From Planctomycetaceae bacterium (GTDB lineage Bacteria > Planctomycetota > Planctomycetia > Pirellulales > Pirellulaceae): DNA of 64,000 nucleotides. Below, one piece after another: positions 1-7,737 of the stretch; position 1 is the stretch's first letter, and every line of letters starts with the position of its first letter. The DNA lies in NCBI GenBank assembly GCA_012729315.1, contig JAAYDI010000014.1, positions 1-64,000 on the forward strand, read 5' to 3'. Both the position numbers and the translations under genes were made by a program. A model generated the notes under the pieces. The model had not been told where the DNA came from, did no database searches, and saw only the letters and a list, made by a program, of their open reading frames with translations.

Positions 1-81
1 GAAGTGGCCCAGCAGCGGTTTCACGGCATTGCGTTCTGTCGCGCCGTGTTTGCCGAGGCATCCTCCGAGGGCTTCACGTGA
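1..81 (+). CDS. possible 3' end of a gene cut by the left edge
   Basis: The first reading frame is open from base 1 to a TGA at 79-81 and would encode 26 residues ending in SSEGFT. Its third-position GC is high, as in the confident genes of this window. It is too short to assign to any family and no start is visible, so it may be the tail of a gene or only a chance open frame. Confidence 0.25.
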   Translation, partial: EVAQQRFHGIAFCRAVFAEASSEGFT

Positions 82-240
82 CGTCCTGGTGTAGCAGTGA
101 ATCCCCCGCCGGTTCCGTGAGCTGACACGACCTGATTCACACGTCTCTACTGATCAGGTCTGGGTCGCAGTCCGCGCGCACCCAGCTTCCGAGCGTGTAG
201 CGCAGCGCCGGTGGCCACACCACACGCCCCGCAGGTCAAC

Positions 241-260
241 CTCCTGCGCCCTCCTGCGCC
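241..260. repeat. 10-base perfect tandem duplication
   Basis: CTCCTGCGCC occurs twice head to tail in the spacer before the accessory block. It is one member of a series of short perfect tandem duplications found at gene borders across the window. Confidence 0.8.
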
Positions 261-348
261 CGCTCACCCCACATCATCCCCCCGCCATCCGGTGGCAAGG
301 TCGCCACAAAAGAACACAAAAGAAGACTGTCTGAGTTTACCACCTGTG

Positions 349-370
349 CAAAAGGTGACTGTCTGAGTTG
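349..370 (+). repeat. 20-base boundary repeat, copy A
   Basis: The sequence CAAAAGGTGACTGTCTGAGTT (core at 351-369) is repeated directly at 1913-1932 and 5259-5277. A partial copy, GACTGTCTGAGTT, lies just upstream at 325-337. CACCT at 341-345 can pair with AGGTG at 353-357, so the left part may form a small hairpin. The primase fragment begins immediately to its right. The role is unknown; it behaves like the edge of a movable or recombined block. Confidence 0.85.
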
Positions 371-383
371 GCGTGACAAGATC

Positions 384-1910
384 ATGGGCATGTACGGGCG
401 GAAGATTACGCCGCATCTTCGCAAGGGCACGCCCTTGCACATGCACCTGTCGGACCCGCCGCGCGGCGTGTGGAACGTCGAAGCGTTCCGGGCCGGCGGC
501 GAAATGATCGTCTGTCCCGGCCTCTGGGATGCCCTGACCTTCTGGAACGCGGGCTACCGCAACGTGACTTGCACCTTCGGTCCCGACGCGCTGACTGACG
601 ACCAACTTGCGGCGTTCCGCGAATACAGCATCCTCCGGGCGCTGGTGGTCTCGGCGTCGATCGCGCCGAAGCTGCTGGCCGCTGGAATCGACTGCTACCA
701 CATCAATCTGCCGCCGGGCATCGACGTGAACGCCTACGCCCTGCAATCGGACGATCCACCGAAAGCCCTGGGCGCGATCATCCGCCGCGCGGAATGGCTG
801 GGGAAAGGCCAGTCGGCCGCGCCAGCAGCAGTGCCGGTTGTGGATGTGCCGCCGGCCGCCGAGCCAGGTGGGCAGATTGCCCAACTGCCAGCCGTGCCCG
901 TGGAAACAGAGCCGGCCGGACCCGACGTGGGAAACGATCTCGACGGGCCGGACGACAGGCTTGACGATGATCTCGCTGACGATCTGGCCGACGATGATCT
1001 TGACGACGATCTTGACGACGAGGGATGGGAGGAATTGGAAGAGGAAGCCGAATCGCTCGACGAAGATGAAGAGGCCGACGAACTGCCCTCACCCCCAGCC
1101 CCTCTCCCGCCGACCATGCTTCGCACGGTGCCCGGCGATGGGAGACTTGATGCAATCGCCGCGCCGCCGGTTGCTGTCCCGCCGACCGACGCCGCGCCGC
1201 CGGCATTGCCGCCCGTGTCCGGCCCGATCCTCTCGGCCTCGCCGTTGCCGCCCGCCCCACCGGAGATCGAGGCCGAAGTCAGCGGCGATGAAGTCACGAT
1301 GCAGTTGGGACACCGGCGCTATCGGATTCGTGGCCTGTCGAAGAACCTGGCTTTCGACCAGATGAAGGTCAACATCCTGGCAACGACCGACAAGGGCATG
1401 TTCGTCGATACGCTGGACATCTACGTCGCTCGGCACCGCCGGCAATTCGTCAGCCAAGCCGCAACCGAGTTGGGCGTTGAAGAGGAGACGGTCAAGAAGG
1501 ACTTGGGCCGGGTGCTGTTGAAGCTGGAAGAGTTACAGGACCAGCAGATTACCCAGATGATGGAGCCGAACGAACCGCCGCCCCTAATGACGGCCGAACA
1601 GAAAGACGAGGCGTTGCGGATGTTGCGCGACCCGAAGCTGTTGGAGCGAATCGTTGCCGATTTCGATGTCGTGGGCGAGACGACGAACAAGCTGGTCGGC
1701 TATCTGGCGGCGATCAGCCGCAAGTTGGATCAGCCGCTCGCCATCATCATCCAATCTTCGTCGGCCGCCGGCAAAACCTCGCTCATGGAAGCCATCCTCT
1801 CGTTCGTACCACCCGAGGATCAGGTGAAGTATTCGGCCATGACCGGGCAGTCGCTCTTCTACATGGGCGAGACGGACTTGAAACACAAGGTTCTTGCCAT
1901 CGTCGAATGA
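384..1910 (+). pseudogene. internal fragment of a CHC2/toprim primase-helicase of mobile DNA
   Basis: The frame (about 508 codons) starts inside a toprim-type region ([17 protein letters not shown], then [14 protein letters not shown]). It passes through an Asp/Glu- and Pro-rich linker and ends just after a P-loop (SSSAAGKTS, about residues 460-468) at KVLAIVE followed by a stop. In the large phage- or plasmid-type primase proteins I recall with this layout, an N-terminal CHC2 zinc finger precedes the toprim part, and the acidic Walker B residues plus the rest of the ATPase follow the point where this frame stops. Both are missing here. The fragment is bounded by copies A and B of a 20-base repeat, with only about ten bases or fewer between frame and repeat. 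It is almost certainly non-functional as a primase, although the frame itself is intact. Confidence 0.8.
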
Positions 1911-1912
1911 CT

Positions 1913-1932
1913 AAAAGGTGACTGTCTGAGTT
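1913..1932 (+). repeat. 20-base boundary repeat, copy B
   Basis: AAAAGGTGACTGTCTGAGTT lies two bases after the stop codon of the truncated primase frame. Next to it TCTGAGTTCAAGGGACTGCA is itself duplicated (1925-1944 and 1952-1971), and CAAGGGACT is repeated in tandem. The junction has therefore been rearranged more than once. Confidence 0.85.
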
Positions 1933-1981
1933 CAAGGGACTGCAAGGGACTTCTGAGTTCAAGGGACTGCACGAGTTCAAC

Positions 1982-2094
1982 CGGCGGCCTCCGAGACCGA
2001 GATCAAAAGCGGCCGCGGCCGGGCTTCCGAGGCCCGGCCGGCAATGGGCGGCTCGCGGTGGGCTCGGACAGCACCACCTGAAATCGTATGCAAC
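1982..2094 (-). repeat. dispersed 110-150 base repeat, copy 1 (inverted)
   Basis: Read on the minus strand, this segment matches 4132-4250 at roughly 85-90 percent by eye. Shared landmarks are the CTCCAGCGTTGCATACGATTTCA-type end (shown here in part as GCATACGATTTCA), GGCCGGGC and GATCTCGGTCTCGGAG. It is GC-rich and has no coding frame I recognise. Copies 2 and 3 are in the opposite orientation. Confidence 0.8.
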
Positions 2095-2220
2095 GCTGGA
2101 GATTACGCTGAAAACTACCGATCCTTTCACCACCCCAGTTCCCGGATAAGATTGAACGCAAAGAGGCTCGCAAGTGCGGCTTCCTGCGCCGACTTCACAA
2201 CCATGCAAAAGGAAACCACC

Positions 2221-3726
2221 GTGTCCAAGGCTATTTTCGAACGAGGGACTTCCCGGCGCAACTTCATCAAGGGTGTCGGAGGTGCCGCCTTCGGCACAGG
2301 GCTGGCTTCTCTCGTAGAGCCCGCTCAAGCCGCAACGGAAACCACTGACCTCTGTTTTCTGTCGGCTACCAAGCTGGCACAACTGATCGCCGCCAAGGAA
2401 GTTTCTTCCCAGGAGGTCGTCACCGCCTGTTTGACGCAGATCGCCAAGGTCAACCCGGCAATCAATGCCGTCGTGACGTTGTGCGGCGAGCGAGTATTGG
2501 ACGAGGCACGTCGGGCGGACAAAGAGCTACAGGAGGGCACGAGCCGTGGACCTTGGCACGGCGTGCCCATGACGATCAAGGATTCTCTGGATACAGCCGG
2601 GGTCAAGTCCACGGCCGGTACCGAAGGCCGGAGAGATTTCGTTCCAAAGGACGATGCCACGGTGGTGGCAAGATTGAGAAAGTCCGGTGCGATCCTGTTG
2701 GGCAAAACCAACACCCCGGAACTCACGATGGACTACCGCACCGACAACCTGCTATTTGGCAGCACCAAAAATCCGTACAACACTGCCAAAACCCCAGGGG
2801 GTAGCAGCGGGGGAGCGGCTGCCATCGTCGCCGCCGGTGGCTCTCCCTTCGACATTGGCAGTGACACGGGCGGCAGCATCCGAGTGCCGTCTGGCTTCTG
2901 CGGTGTTGCTGGCATCAAACCGACTTCCGGCAGAGTGCCACGCACCGGCCATATCATTGGGTTCGCCGTAGGGTACGGCGAACCGCTCACGCAACTCGGC
3001 CCCATCGCCCGCCACGTGGAGGATCTCTTCCCTCTGCTGAAGACCATCGCCGGGCCGGATGAATACGATCCCGCCGTGGTGGACATGCCTTTGCTCGATC
3101 CGAAGGCCGTGGACGTTGCTCGCCTGCGCATTGCATACCACAGCGACAACGGTGTTATGACGGCAGAAGAAGATGTCAAGAAAGCCGTCGAGAAGGCGGC
3201 AACGGCGATGCAGGACACTGGCAGTACGGTTGCACACGACTGTCCGAAGGCGCTGGAAAGAGTTCTGAGCATCTTTCGAGAGGACATCACTTCGGACGGC
3301 GGGGAATACGTGAAATCCATCTTGGAGCGGGTGGGTACCACGAATTGGAGCCCGTTCCTTGAATACATCAAAGACCTGAAGCCGCTTCCCGGCGACGACT
3401 TCAACCGTTTTCTCCGGCATTGGCAAGAGCTTCGGTCCGATGTGCACCGTTTCCTGACCCGGTATGACGTGATTCTCTGCCCGGTGACCGCCTATGCCAG
3501 CCTGCCGGTCGATTATCCTCTAGACAAGATGCTTGCCGGTTTCACTTACACGTATGCCTACAACCTGACGGGTTGGCCAGCGGCGGTGGTGCGGGCCGGA
3601 ACAAGCTCCGACGGTGTTCCCATTGGAGTCCAGGTCGTAGCACGTCCCTGGCGGGAGGATGTGTGCCTTGCTGTCGCCAGTCAATTGGAACGTGTTCTCG
3701 GCGGCTGGCAGAAACCGAGTCTGTAG
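2221..3726 (+). CDS. Tat-exported amidase-signature hydrolase
   Basis: This encodes an amidase signature family enzyme (Ser-cisSer-Lys triad hydrolases that cleave amide bonds). The sequence shows the lysine motif MTIKDSLDTAG, the Gly/Ser-rich GGSSGGAAA with the cis-serine, and SDTGGSIRVP with the nucleophile serine. The N-terminus has a twin-arginine motif (TSRRNFIKG) followed by a hydrophobic Gly/Ala stretch and PAQAA, so export by the Tat pathway is likely. I chose GTG at 2221 because AAAGGA lies seven bases upstream; ATG at 2203 is in frame and would add six residues. The length, about 501 residues, is normal for the family. The substrate cannot be told from the sequence. The gene lies within a repeat-bounded accessory block, so it may have been acquired. 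Confidence 0.9.
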   Translation: MSKAIFERGTSRRNFIKGVGGAAFGTGLASLVEPAQAATETTDLCFLSATKLAQLIAAKEVSSQEVVTACLTQIAKVNPAINAVVTLCGERVLDEARRADKELQEGTSRGPWHGVPMTIKDSLDTAGVKSTAGTEGRRDFVPKDDATVVARLRKSGAILLGKTNTPELTMDYRTDNLLFGSTKNPYNTAKTPGGSSGGAAAIVAAGGSPFDIGSDTGGSIRVPSGFCGVAGIKPTSGRVPRTGHIIGFAVGYGEPLTQLGPIARHVEDLFPLLKTIAGPDEYDPAVVDMPLLDPKAVDVARLRIAYHSDNGVMTAEEDVKKAVEKAATAMQDTGSTVAHDCPKALERVLSIFREDITSDGGEYVKSILERVGTTNWSPFLEYIKDLKPLPGDDFNRFLRHWQELRSDVHRFLTRYDVILCPVTAYASLPVDYPLDKMLAGFTYTYAYNLTGWPAAVVRAGTSSDGVPIGVQVVARPWREDVCLAVASQLERVLGGWQKPSL

Positions 3727-3751
3727 CCTCGGTCGAGCGAGGTGCAACTGC

Positions 3752-4128
3752 ATGAATTGCGGAGATACGAGCACGAAGGTAACACACGTCACTTGGTGTG
3801 GTTGGGCATCTTGCCTGTTTGGCCTGATCTTGGTTTTTCCTTCCCTGGGCCAGGAATCACTGACCGCCAAAAACCCGAGGATGTGGGCATCTCTCGTCCA
3901 CCAAGGTTGAAGAGTTGTCCACCTTCATGCAAAGTCTCGTTGACAAGGGCAAGCTCGGGCTGGTGAGCCGGTGTCGAAGTATATCCCCGAGTTCCCCAAT
4001 TCGAAGGTGCTGGTGTCGGCTGATCCACGGGGAGGATAGGGCCGCTAAGCGAGTGATCACGATCCGACACTTGCTGACGCATTCGTCGGGCTTGGGTTAC
4101 ACGTCTACGGAGAAGGTCGGCCCAATCT
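3752..4128 (+). pseudogene. decayed secreted serine hydrolase (beta-lactamase/DD-peptidase-like)
   Basis: Pieces of one protein lie in different frames. There is an ATG with a signal-peptide-like start (SCLFGLILVFPSLGQ), then a piece with NPRMW / PEDVGIS, then STFMQSLVDKGKLGLV (from 3915), then PVSKYIPEFPNSKVLVSADP, and finally AAKRVITIRHLLTHSSGLGY. The last is the hallmark region of the class C beta-lactamase and esterase family. The part that should carry the catalytic SxxK between GKLGLV and PVSKYIPEF is deleted, and several frameshifts separate the pieces. It follows the amidase on the same strand and runs into a dispersed repeat. Confidence 0.75.
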
Positions 4129-4131
4129 ACA

Positions 4132-4299
4132 CTCCAGCGTTGCATACGATTTCAAGCGGCGCTGTCCAAGCCCGCCGCGAGTCGCACATTGCCGGCCGGG
4201 CCCCGGAAGCTCGGCCGCGGCTGCTTTTTGATCTCGGTCTCGGAGACCGCCAGTTCAGCGCGGCGTCCGCGGCTCGACCGACATGTTCACGGGCACGCG
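4132..4299 (+). repeat. dispersed repeat, copy 2
   Basis: Bases 4132-4250 match copy 1 in inverted orientation, and bases 4159-4299 match copy 3 (6648-6796) in the same orientation. Shared landmarks are GCGCTGTCC, GCCGGCCGGGC, GGCTCGACCGACATGTTC and GGGCACGCG. The rest of the spacer up to 4487 contains no gene that I can see. Confidence 0.8.
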
Positions 4300-4487
4300 T
4301 ACCCACGGGTAGCGCCGCGAGGCGCGGCTTACCCCGGGCTGTGGAATGTAACGCCTTCGGCGTACTCGGAGGCTCGACTGACAATACCAGTTGCTATTCG
4401 CGCGCATGTGCGCAAATAATGTAACTGGAAGGTAGAAGCAGGACGGATGAGATGTCGTATCAGTAGACCCTTACTTTAGGTGGTCTC

Positions 4488-5189
4488 ATGGGACTTGACA
4501 CAGTTGAACTTGTCATGGAAATCGAAGAGGCTTTCTCCATCACCTTCCCGGATGATGAAGCTTCTCGCATGGTTACGGTTGGCGATGTGTTCGATTACAT
4601 CATCGCACATACGAGTGTGCCGAAGCAGTCAGCGGTCTGTCTCTCAGCTATGGCGTTCTACTCCATTCGCCGGGCGGCAATGACGCTTGGTGCAACGAAG
4701 CGTCTGCGTCCCAGAGACGCGACGTTGACCGCGCTCCCTGACTCAAATCGCCGAAGGTATTGGACACGGCTCCAGGAGAAATCCGAACTCAAGCTTCCGC
4801 CACTTCGCCGCCCGAGATGGCTGGTTGCGGTTTGCACGTTGGCGGTACTGGCTTGCTCTGCATATGTTGGTGTTCATGCCTACCGAATTAGCGGCTGCCA
4901 ACTAGCAGGACTTGCCGCTGCTGCAGGACTTGCGATCATTGCCGGTGTCGCAACTGGCTTTGTGACGCGCCCTTTTGCGGTCTACCTGGCCAAGAATTGC
5001 GTCACGTTTCGTGACCTTGCTGAATCGGCACTGGGGCTGAATTTCAAAACGCTATCGGAACGGTGCAACGGGGCCAATGCAAGCGACATCTGGATCGCAC
5101 TGCGTTCGATCATCGTGGAACAACTCGGTGTAGCACCCGAGGAAGTGAAACCAGCGGCAAGGTTCGTGAACGATCTCGGCTGTGGCTGA
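4488..5189 (+). CDS. membrane protein with split, permuted acyl-carrier-protein halves
   Basis: The 233-residue protein begins with MGLDTVELVMEIEEAF..TVGDVFDYI, which matches the second half of an acyl carrier protein. A loop region and two hydrophobic segments follow (about residues 111-132 and 138-159). It ends with IIVEQLGVAPEEVKPAARFVNDLG, which matches the first half of an acyl carrier protein and stops just before the DSL site. The order of halves is thus circularly permuted. The DSL serine that carries phosphopantetheine is absent (M-G-L at the join). A ribosome site (TAGGTGG) lies four bases upstream of ATG. I recall similar proteins in planctomycetes, but the role is unknown. It sits upstream of boundary repeat copy C. 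Confidence 0.75.
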   Translation: MGLDTVELVMEIEEAFSITFPDDEASRMVTVGDVFDYIIAHTSVPKQSAVCLSAMAFYSIRRAAMTLGATKRLRPRDATLTALPDSNRRRYWTRLQEKSELKLPPLRRPRWLVAVCTLAVLACSAYVGVHAYRISGCQLAGLAAAAGLAIIAGVATGFVTRPFAVYLAKNCVTFRDLAESALGLNFKTLSERCNGANASDIWIALRSIIVEQLGVAPEEVKPAARFVNDLGCG

Positions 5190-5258
5190 ACGTAGCAAAC
5201 GACCGTTTGTTGCTTTGGGATGGCCGCGATCCACAACAGTTCTTCCAGTCCGTGACTG

Positions 5259-5277
5259 AAAGGTGACTGTCTGAGTT
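5259..5277 (+). repeat. 20-base boundary repeat, copy C
   Basis: AAAGGTGACTGTCTGAGTT, in the same orientation as copies A and B, lies between the ACP-like gene and the beta-helix protein gene. An imperfect 13-base tandem duplication (GAGTTGGAGTCGT / GAGTTGAAGTCGA) overlaps its right end at 5273-5298. Confidence 0.85.
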
Positions 5278-5316
5278 GGAGTCGTGAGTTGAAGTCGAGT
5301 CGCGGAGTGATGTGCC

Positions 5317-6642
5317 ATGTGCCGAATTGTGCTTGTTCTGGCGTTGGCGGTCGTTGCCACGTATCCCGTCACGGCAGCGGAGGTGGTGTCGTCGGCTGCG
5401 ACGAGTGTCCCTGGCGTTGTGGGCGACGGTGTCCATGATGACACGCTCGGCTTGCAGTCGCTGCTCGACTCGGGCAGGAGCGAAATCCATTTCCCCGTAC
5501 CACCCGTCCACCTGCTCATCAGCAAGACGCTCAGAGTTCACTCGGGGCAGACGTTGATTGTCGGGCGGCACACCGTGATCCGGCTCAAAGACGGCTCCGA
5601 CCAGGTGATGATTACCAACGCCGATCACGACCAGGGGAACGAGGACGTGAGCGTGGTCGGCGGTATCTGGGACATGAACAACTTGAACCAGTCGTTGACG
5701 GAGTACCAGAAAACCCGCGACGCGCGAGGGCGCCCCTATGCCCCCGAGTATTACATCGGCGTCTTGATGCGGTTCAATAACGTAAAGAACCTGTCCCTCC
5801 GCGGCTTGACGCTGAAAGATCCGGTGACTTTCGGCATGCAGCTGGGGAATCTCCGGCAGTTCACCATCGAGGACATCACCTTCGACTACAATCTGAAACG
5901 GACCAACATGGACGGAGTGCATGTCCACGGCAATTCCCGATGGGGGCGGATCGCAAACCTCAAGGGCACGACCAACGATGACCTGGTCGCGCTGAACGCC
6001 GATGACGGTGGCTGTTTCGAGATGGCTCGCGGACCGATTGAAGACGTGTCGGTCGGTGGTGTGTTCTCCCAGGACGGCTATACGGCGGTGCGGCTCTTGT
6101 CGGCCGGCTCGCCGATCCGGCGGATTCAGCTCGCAAATGTCTTCGGCACGTACCGCTACAATGTGATCTCGTTTACAAACCACCAGGTACATCCCGGCAG
6201 CGCCAGCACGTTCGAGGACATCTCGATTCGTGGGATCTTCTGCTCCAAATCAGGGAAGGAGATGGAATTCGACCCGCTCCAGTCCGGTGGCTCCAGCATG
6301 GCGCTCATCTGGATTGATGCCCCCGCGGTCGTCAGTTCGCTGACGATTTCAGACTACCACCGCACGGAGAGCGTCTGGCCCGCTGAGAACATCGTGATTG
6401 AACCGGAAGCGACGGTCGAGTGCCTGCAAATGAACAACGTCTCGGTCATTAACCACACTCCGGGTGCGATCCACGTCTTGACGAACAACGGCATGATTGG
6501 CTACCTGGGGATGACCGGCGTGTATGCGAAGGCCGAGGGGGACACGACGCGAGGTTCCGTCGTGTCTGGTTCAGGCGTGATTCGACAGCAGGACCGGCAG
6601 AACGTGTTCACCGTCAACGTCGACCCTGGCCTGGCGAAGTGA
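5317..6642 (+). CDS. secreted right-handed beta-helix protein, pectate lyase-like
   Basis: A signal peptide (hydrophobic core VLVLALAVVA, cleavage near PVTAA) starts a 441-residue protein. GVVGDGVHDDT near residue 38 is the entry motif of pectate-lyase-superfamily (Pectate_lyase_3) beta-helices. Further on, TNMDGVHVHG and NDDLVALNADDGG resemble the NTD and DD active-site strands of GH28 polygalacturonases, although NTD has become NMD. The predicted role is breakdown or binding of an acidic plant or algal polysaccharide outside the cytoplasm. GGAG lies nine bases before the ATG. The gene is placed between boundary repeat C and dispersed repeat copy 3, which begins six bases after its stop, so it may have been imported. 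Confidence 0.75.
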   Translation: MCRIVLVLALAVVATYPVTAAEVVSSAATSVPGVVGDGVHDDTLGLQSLLDSGRSEIHFPVPPVHLLISKTLRVHSGQTLIVGRHTVIRLKDGSDQVMITNADHDQGNEDVSVVGGIWDMNNLNQSLTEYQKTRDARGRPYAPEYYIGVLMRFNNVKNLSLRGLTLKDPVTFGMQLGNLRQFTIEDITFDYNLKRTNMDGVHVHGNSRWGRIANLKGTTNDDLVALNADDGGCFEMARGPIEDVSVGGVFSQDGYTAVRLLSAGSPIRRIQLANVFGTYRYNVISFTNHQVHPGSASTFEDISIRGIFCSKSGKEMEFDPLQSGGSSMALIWIDAPAVVSSLTISDYHRTESVWPAENIVIEPEATVECLQMNNVSVINHTPGAIHVLTNNGMIGYLGMTGVYAKAEGDTTRGSVVSGSGVIRQQDRQNVFTVNVDPGLAK

Positions 6643-6647
6643 CCTGA

Positions 6648-6796
6648 GCGCTGTCCGAGCCCGCCACGAGCCGCACAATGCCGGCCGGGCCGGACGGTTC
6701 CCGGAAGCCCAGCCGCGGCTGCTTTCGATCTGGGTCTCGGAGAGCGCCGGTTCAGCGCGGCGTCTTTGGCTCGACCGACATGTTCTCGGGCACGCG
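6648..6796 (+). repeat. dispersed repeat, copy 3
   Basis: It begins six bases after the stop of the beta-helix gene and matches 4159-4299 in the same orientation, including GCGCTGTCCGAGCCCGCCA, GCCGGCCGGGCC, GTTCAGCGCGGCGTC and GGCTCGACCGACATGTTC. Bases 6797-6892 hold nothing else that I recognise. Confidence 0.8.
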
Positions 6797-6892
6797 ATTG
6801 CCAGGTTGTTGATGGCGCGGGGTGCCCTTCCGGTGAAGGTGTGGATCAAGTCACTCACTTTCGACAGGGTGGGCAGGGGCGGTCGCGAGGCG

Positions 6893-7399
6893 CTATCCGT
6901 CGACGGACGGCGCGTCGCCGCTGTACTCGTTCCGCTCGCTCGACGCTCTCTTGAGTCCCGACTGCTCGTGCTTTCCGGCGTTGTATTCCATGACGAGTTC
7001 GTCCTGCCCCGTGTGTACATCGACCTGCTGGCCGACGACCGTGAATCCGCATTTCTTGTAGAACTCAATACCGGCGCGATTCTGTCGGTAGACGGTGAGG
7101 TACAGGCGCTTCCTGAGTTTCTTGGCCTGCTGCATGAGCTCTCGGCCAATACCCTGTCCCTGACAGGCTGGTGAGACAAACAAGGCGGCCAGCTTGTCGC
7201 CCTGAAGCGAGAGGAATCCCTGGATGATCTCGTGGTCGGTGAACACGTAGGTTTCGGAGGCGGGAAGGTAGACCCGCCGCATGGCGTCGAGCTTGGATTC
7301 CCAGAATTCTCTGGCCACGAAGCTGTGTGCTTCAAGGGAAGCCTCGAGCCAGATCGCCAGCACTTCGTCGATGTCGGATGATTCAAGGGGACGTATCAC
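6893..7399 (-). CDS. GNAT family N-acetyltransferase
   Basis: GNAT enzymes transfer an acetyl group from acetyl-CoA to an amine. The core is IRPLESSDIDEVLAIW at the N-terminus and LFVSPACQGQGIGRELMQ, which contains the Q-x-x-G-x-G acetyl-CoA loop. Near the C-terminus lie NRAGIEFYKKCGF and the usual closing strand. I placed the start at the GTG of 7399 because homologous proteins begin at IRPL; TTG at 7408 is possible, and the frame stays open to 7723. About 168 residues is a normal single-domain size. The last 25 or so residues (KHEQSGLKRASSERNEYSG) are polar and look added. The substrate is unknown. Confidence 0.85.
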   Translation of the reverse strand: MIRPLESSDIDEVLAIWLEASLEAHSFVAREFWESKLDAMRRVYLPASETYVFTDHEIIQGFLSLQGDKLAALFVSPACQGQGIGRELMQQAKKLRKRLYLTVYRQNRAGIEFYKKCGFTVVGQQVDVHTGQDELVMEYNAGKHEQSGLKRASSERNEYSGDAPSVDG

Positions 7400-7737
7400 G
7401 GGATGCAACGCTCCGTCTCTTCGCGTCGTCACTACGTCACTACGGTACACCGGCCGGCACTGTGTCGAGCAGCGGGCCGTCGGATCCCGCGTCGTTCGGT
7501 GCGGCGAACCGGCCCGACCGGACATCGTTGCCGAGTGTCCGACGCGCATTCTATGGTGCAGCGCGGCGCGCTGCAGCTTGGGCGCAGGGGCGCGTGCGGG
7601 GGACGAGGGGGCATCAGCCGGGCGGGCGCTGGCTGGCACCGAGGACGAGCGCCGGTCGCCGGACGCCGATCGAGCGGCTACAATCGGGGCGGAAACCACA
7701 GGCGAGTCCCGTCGCCAAACCACAGGAACCTTGCCTC
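7400..7737. other. divergent intergenic spacer
   Basis: This spacer of about 340 bases separates the minus-strand acetyltransferase from the plus-strand propeller gene and must hold both promoters. I could not identify a convincing -35/-10 pair or an operator. CACTACGT is repeated in tandem near 7430. Confidence 0.4.

Noticed and set aside
1925-1971. Possible CRISPR-like unit next to repeat copy B
   Set aside because: Only two copies of a 20-mer seven bases apart; no array and no cas genes.
2044-2220. N-terminal extension of the amidase back to ATG 2044
   Set aside because: That part lies in the dispersed repeat and would place about 60 residues before the Tat motif; a ribosome site precedes GTG 2221.
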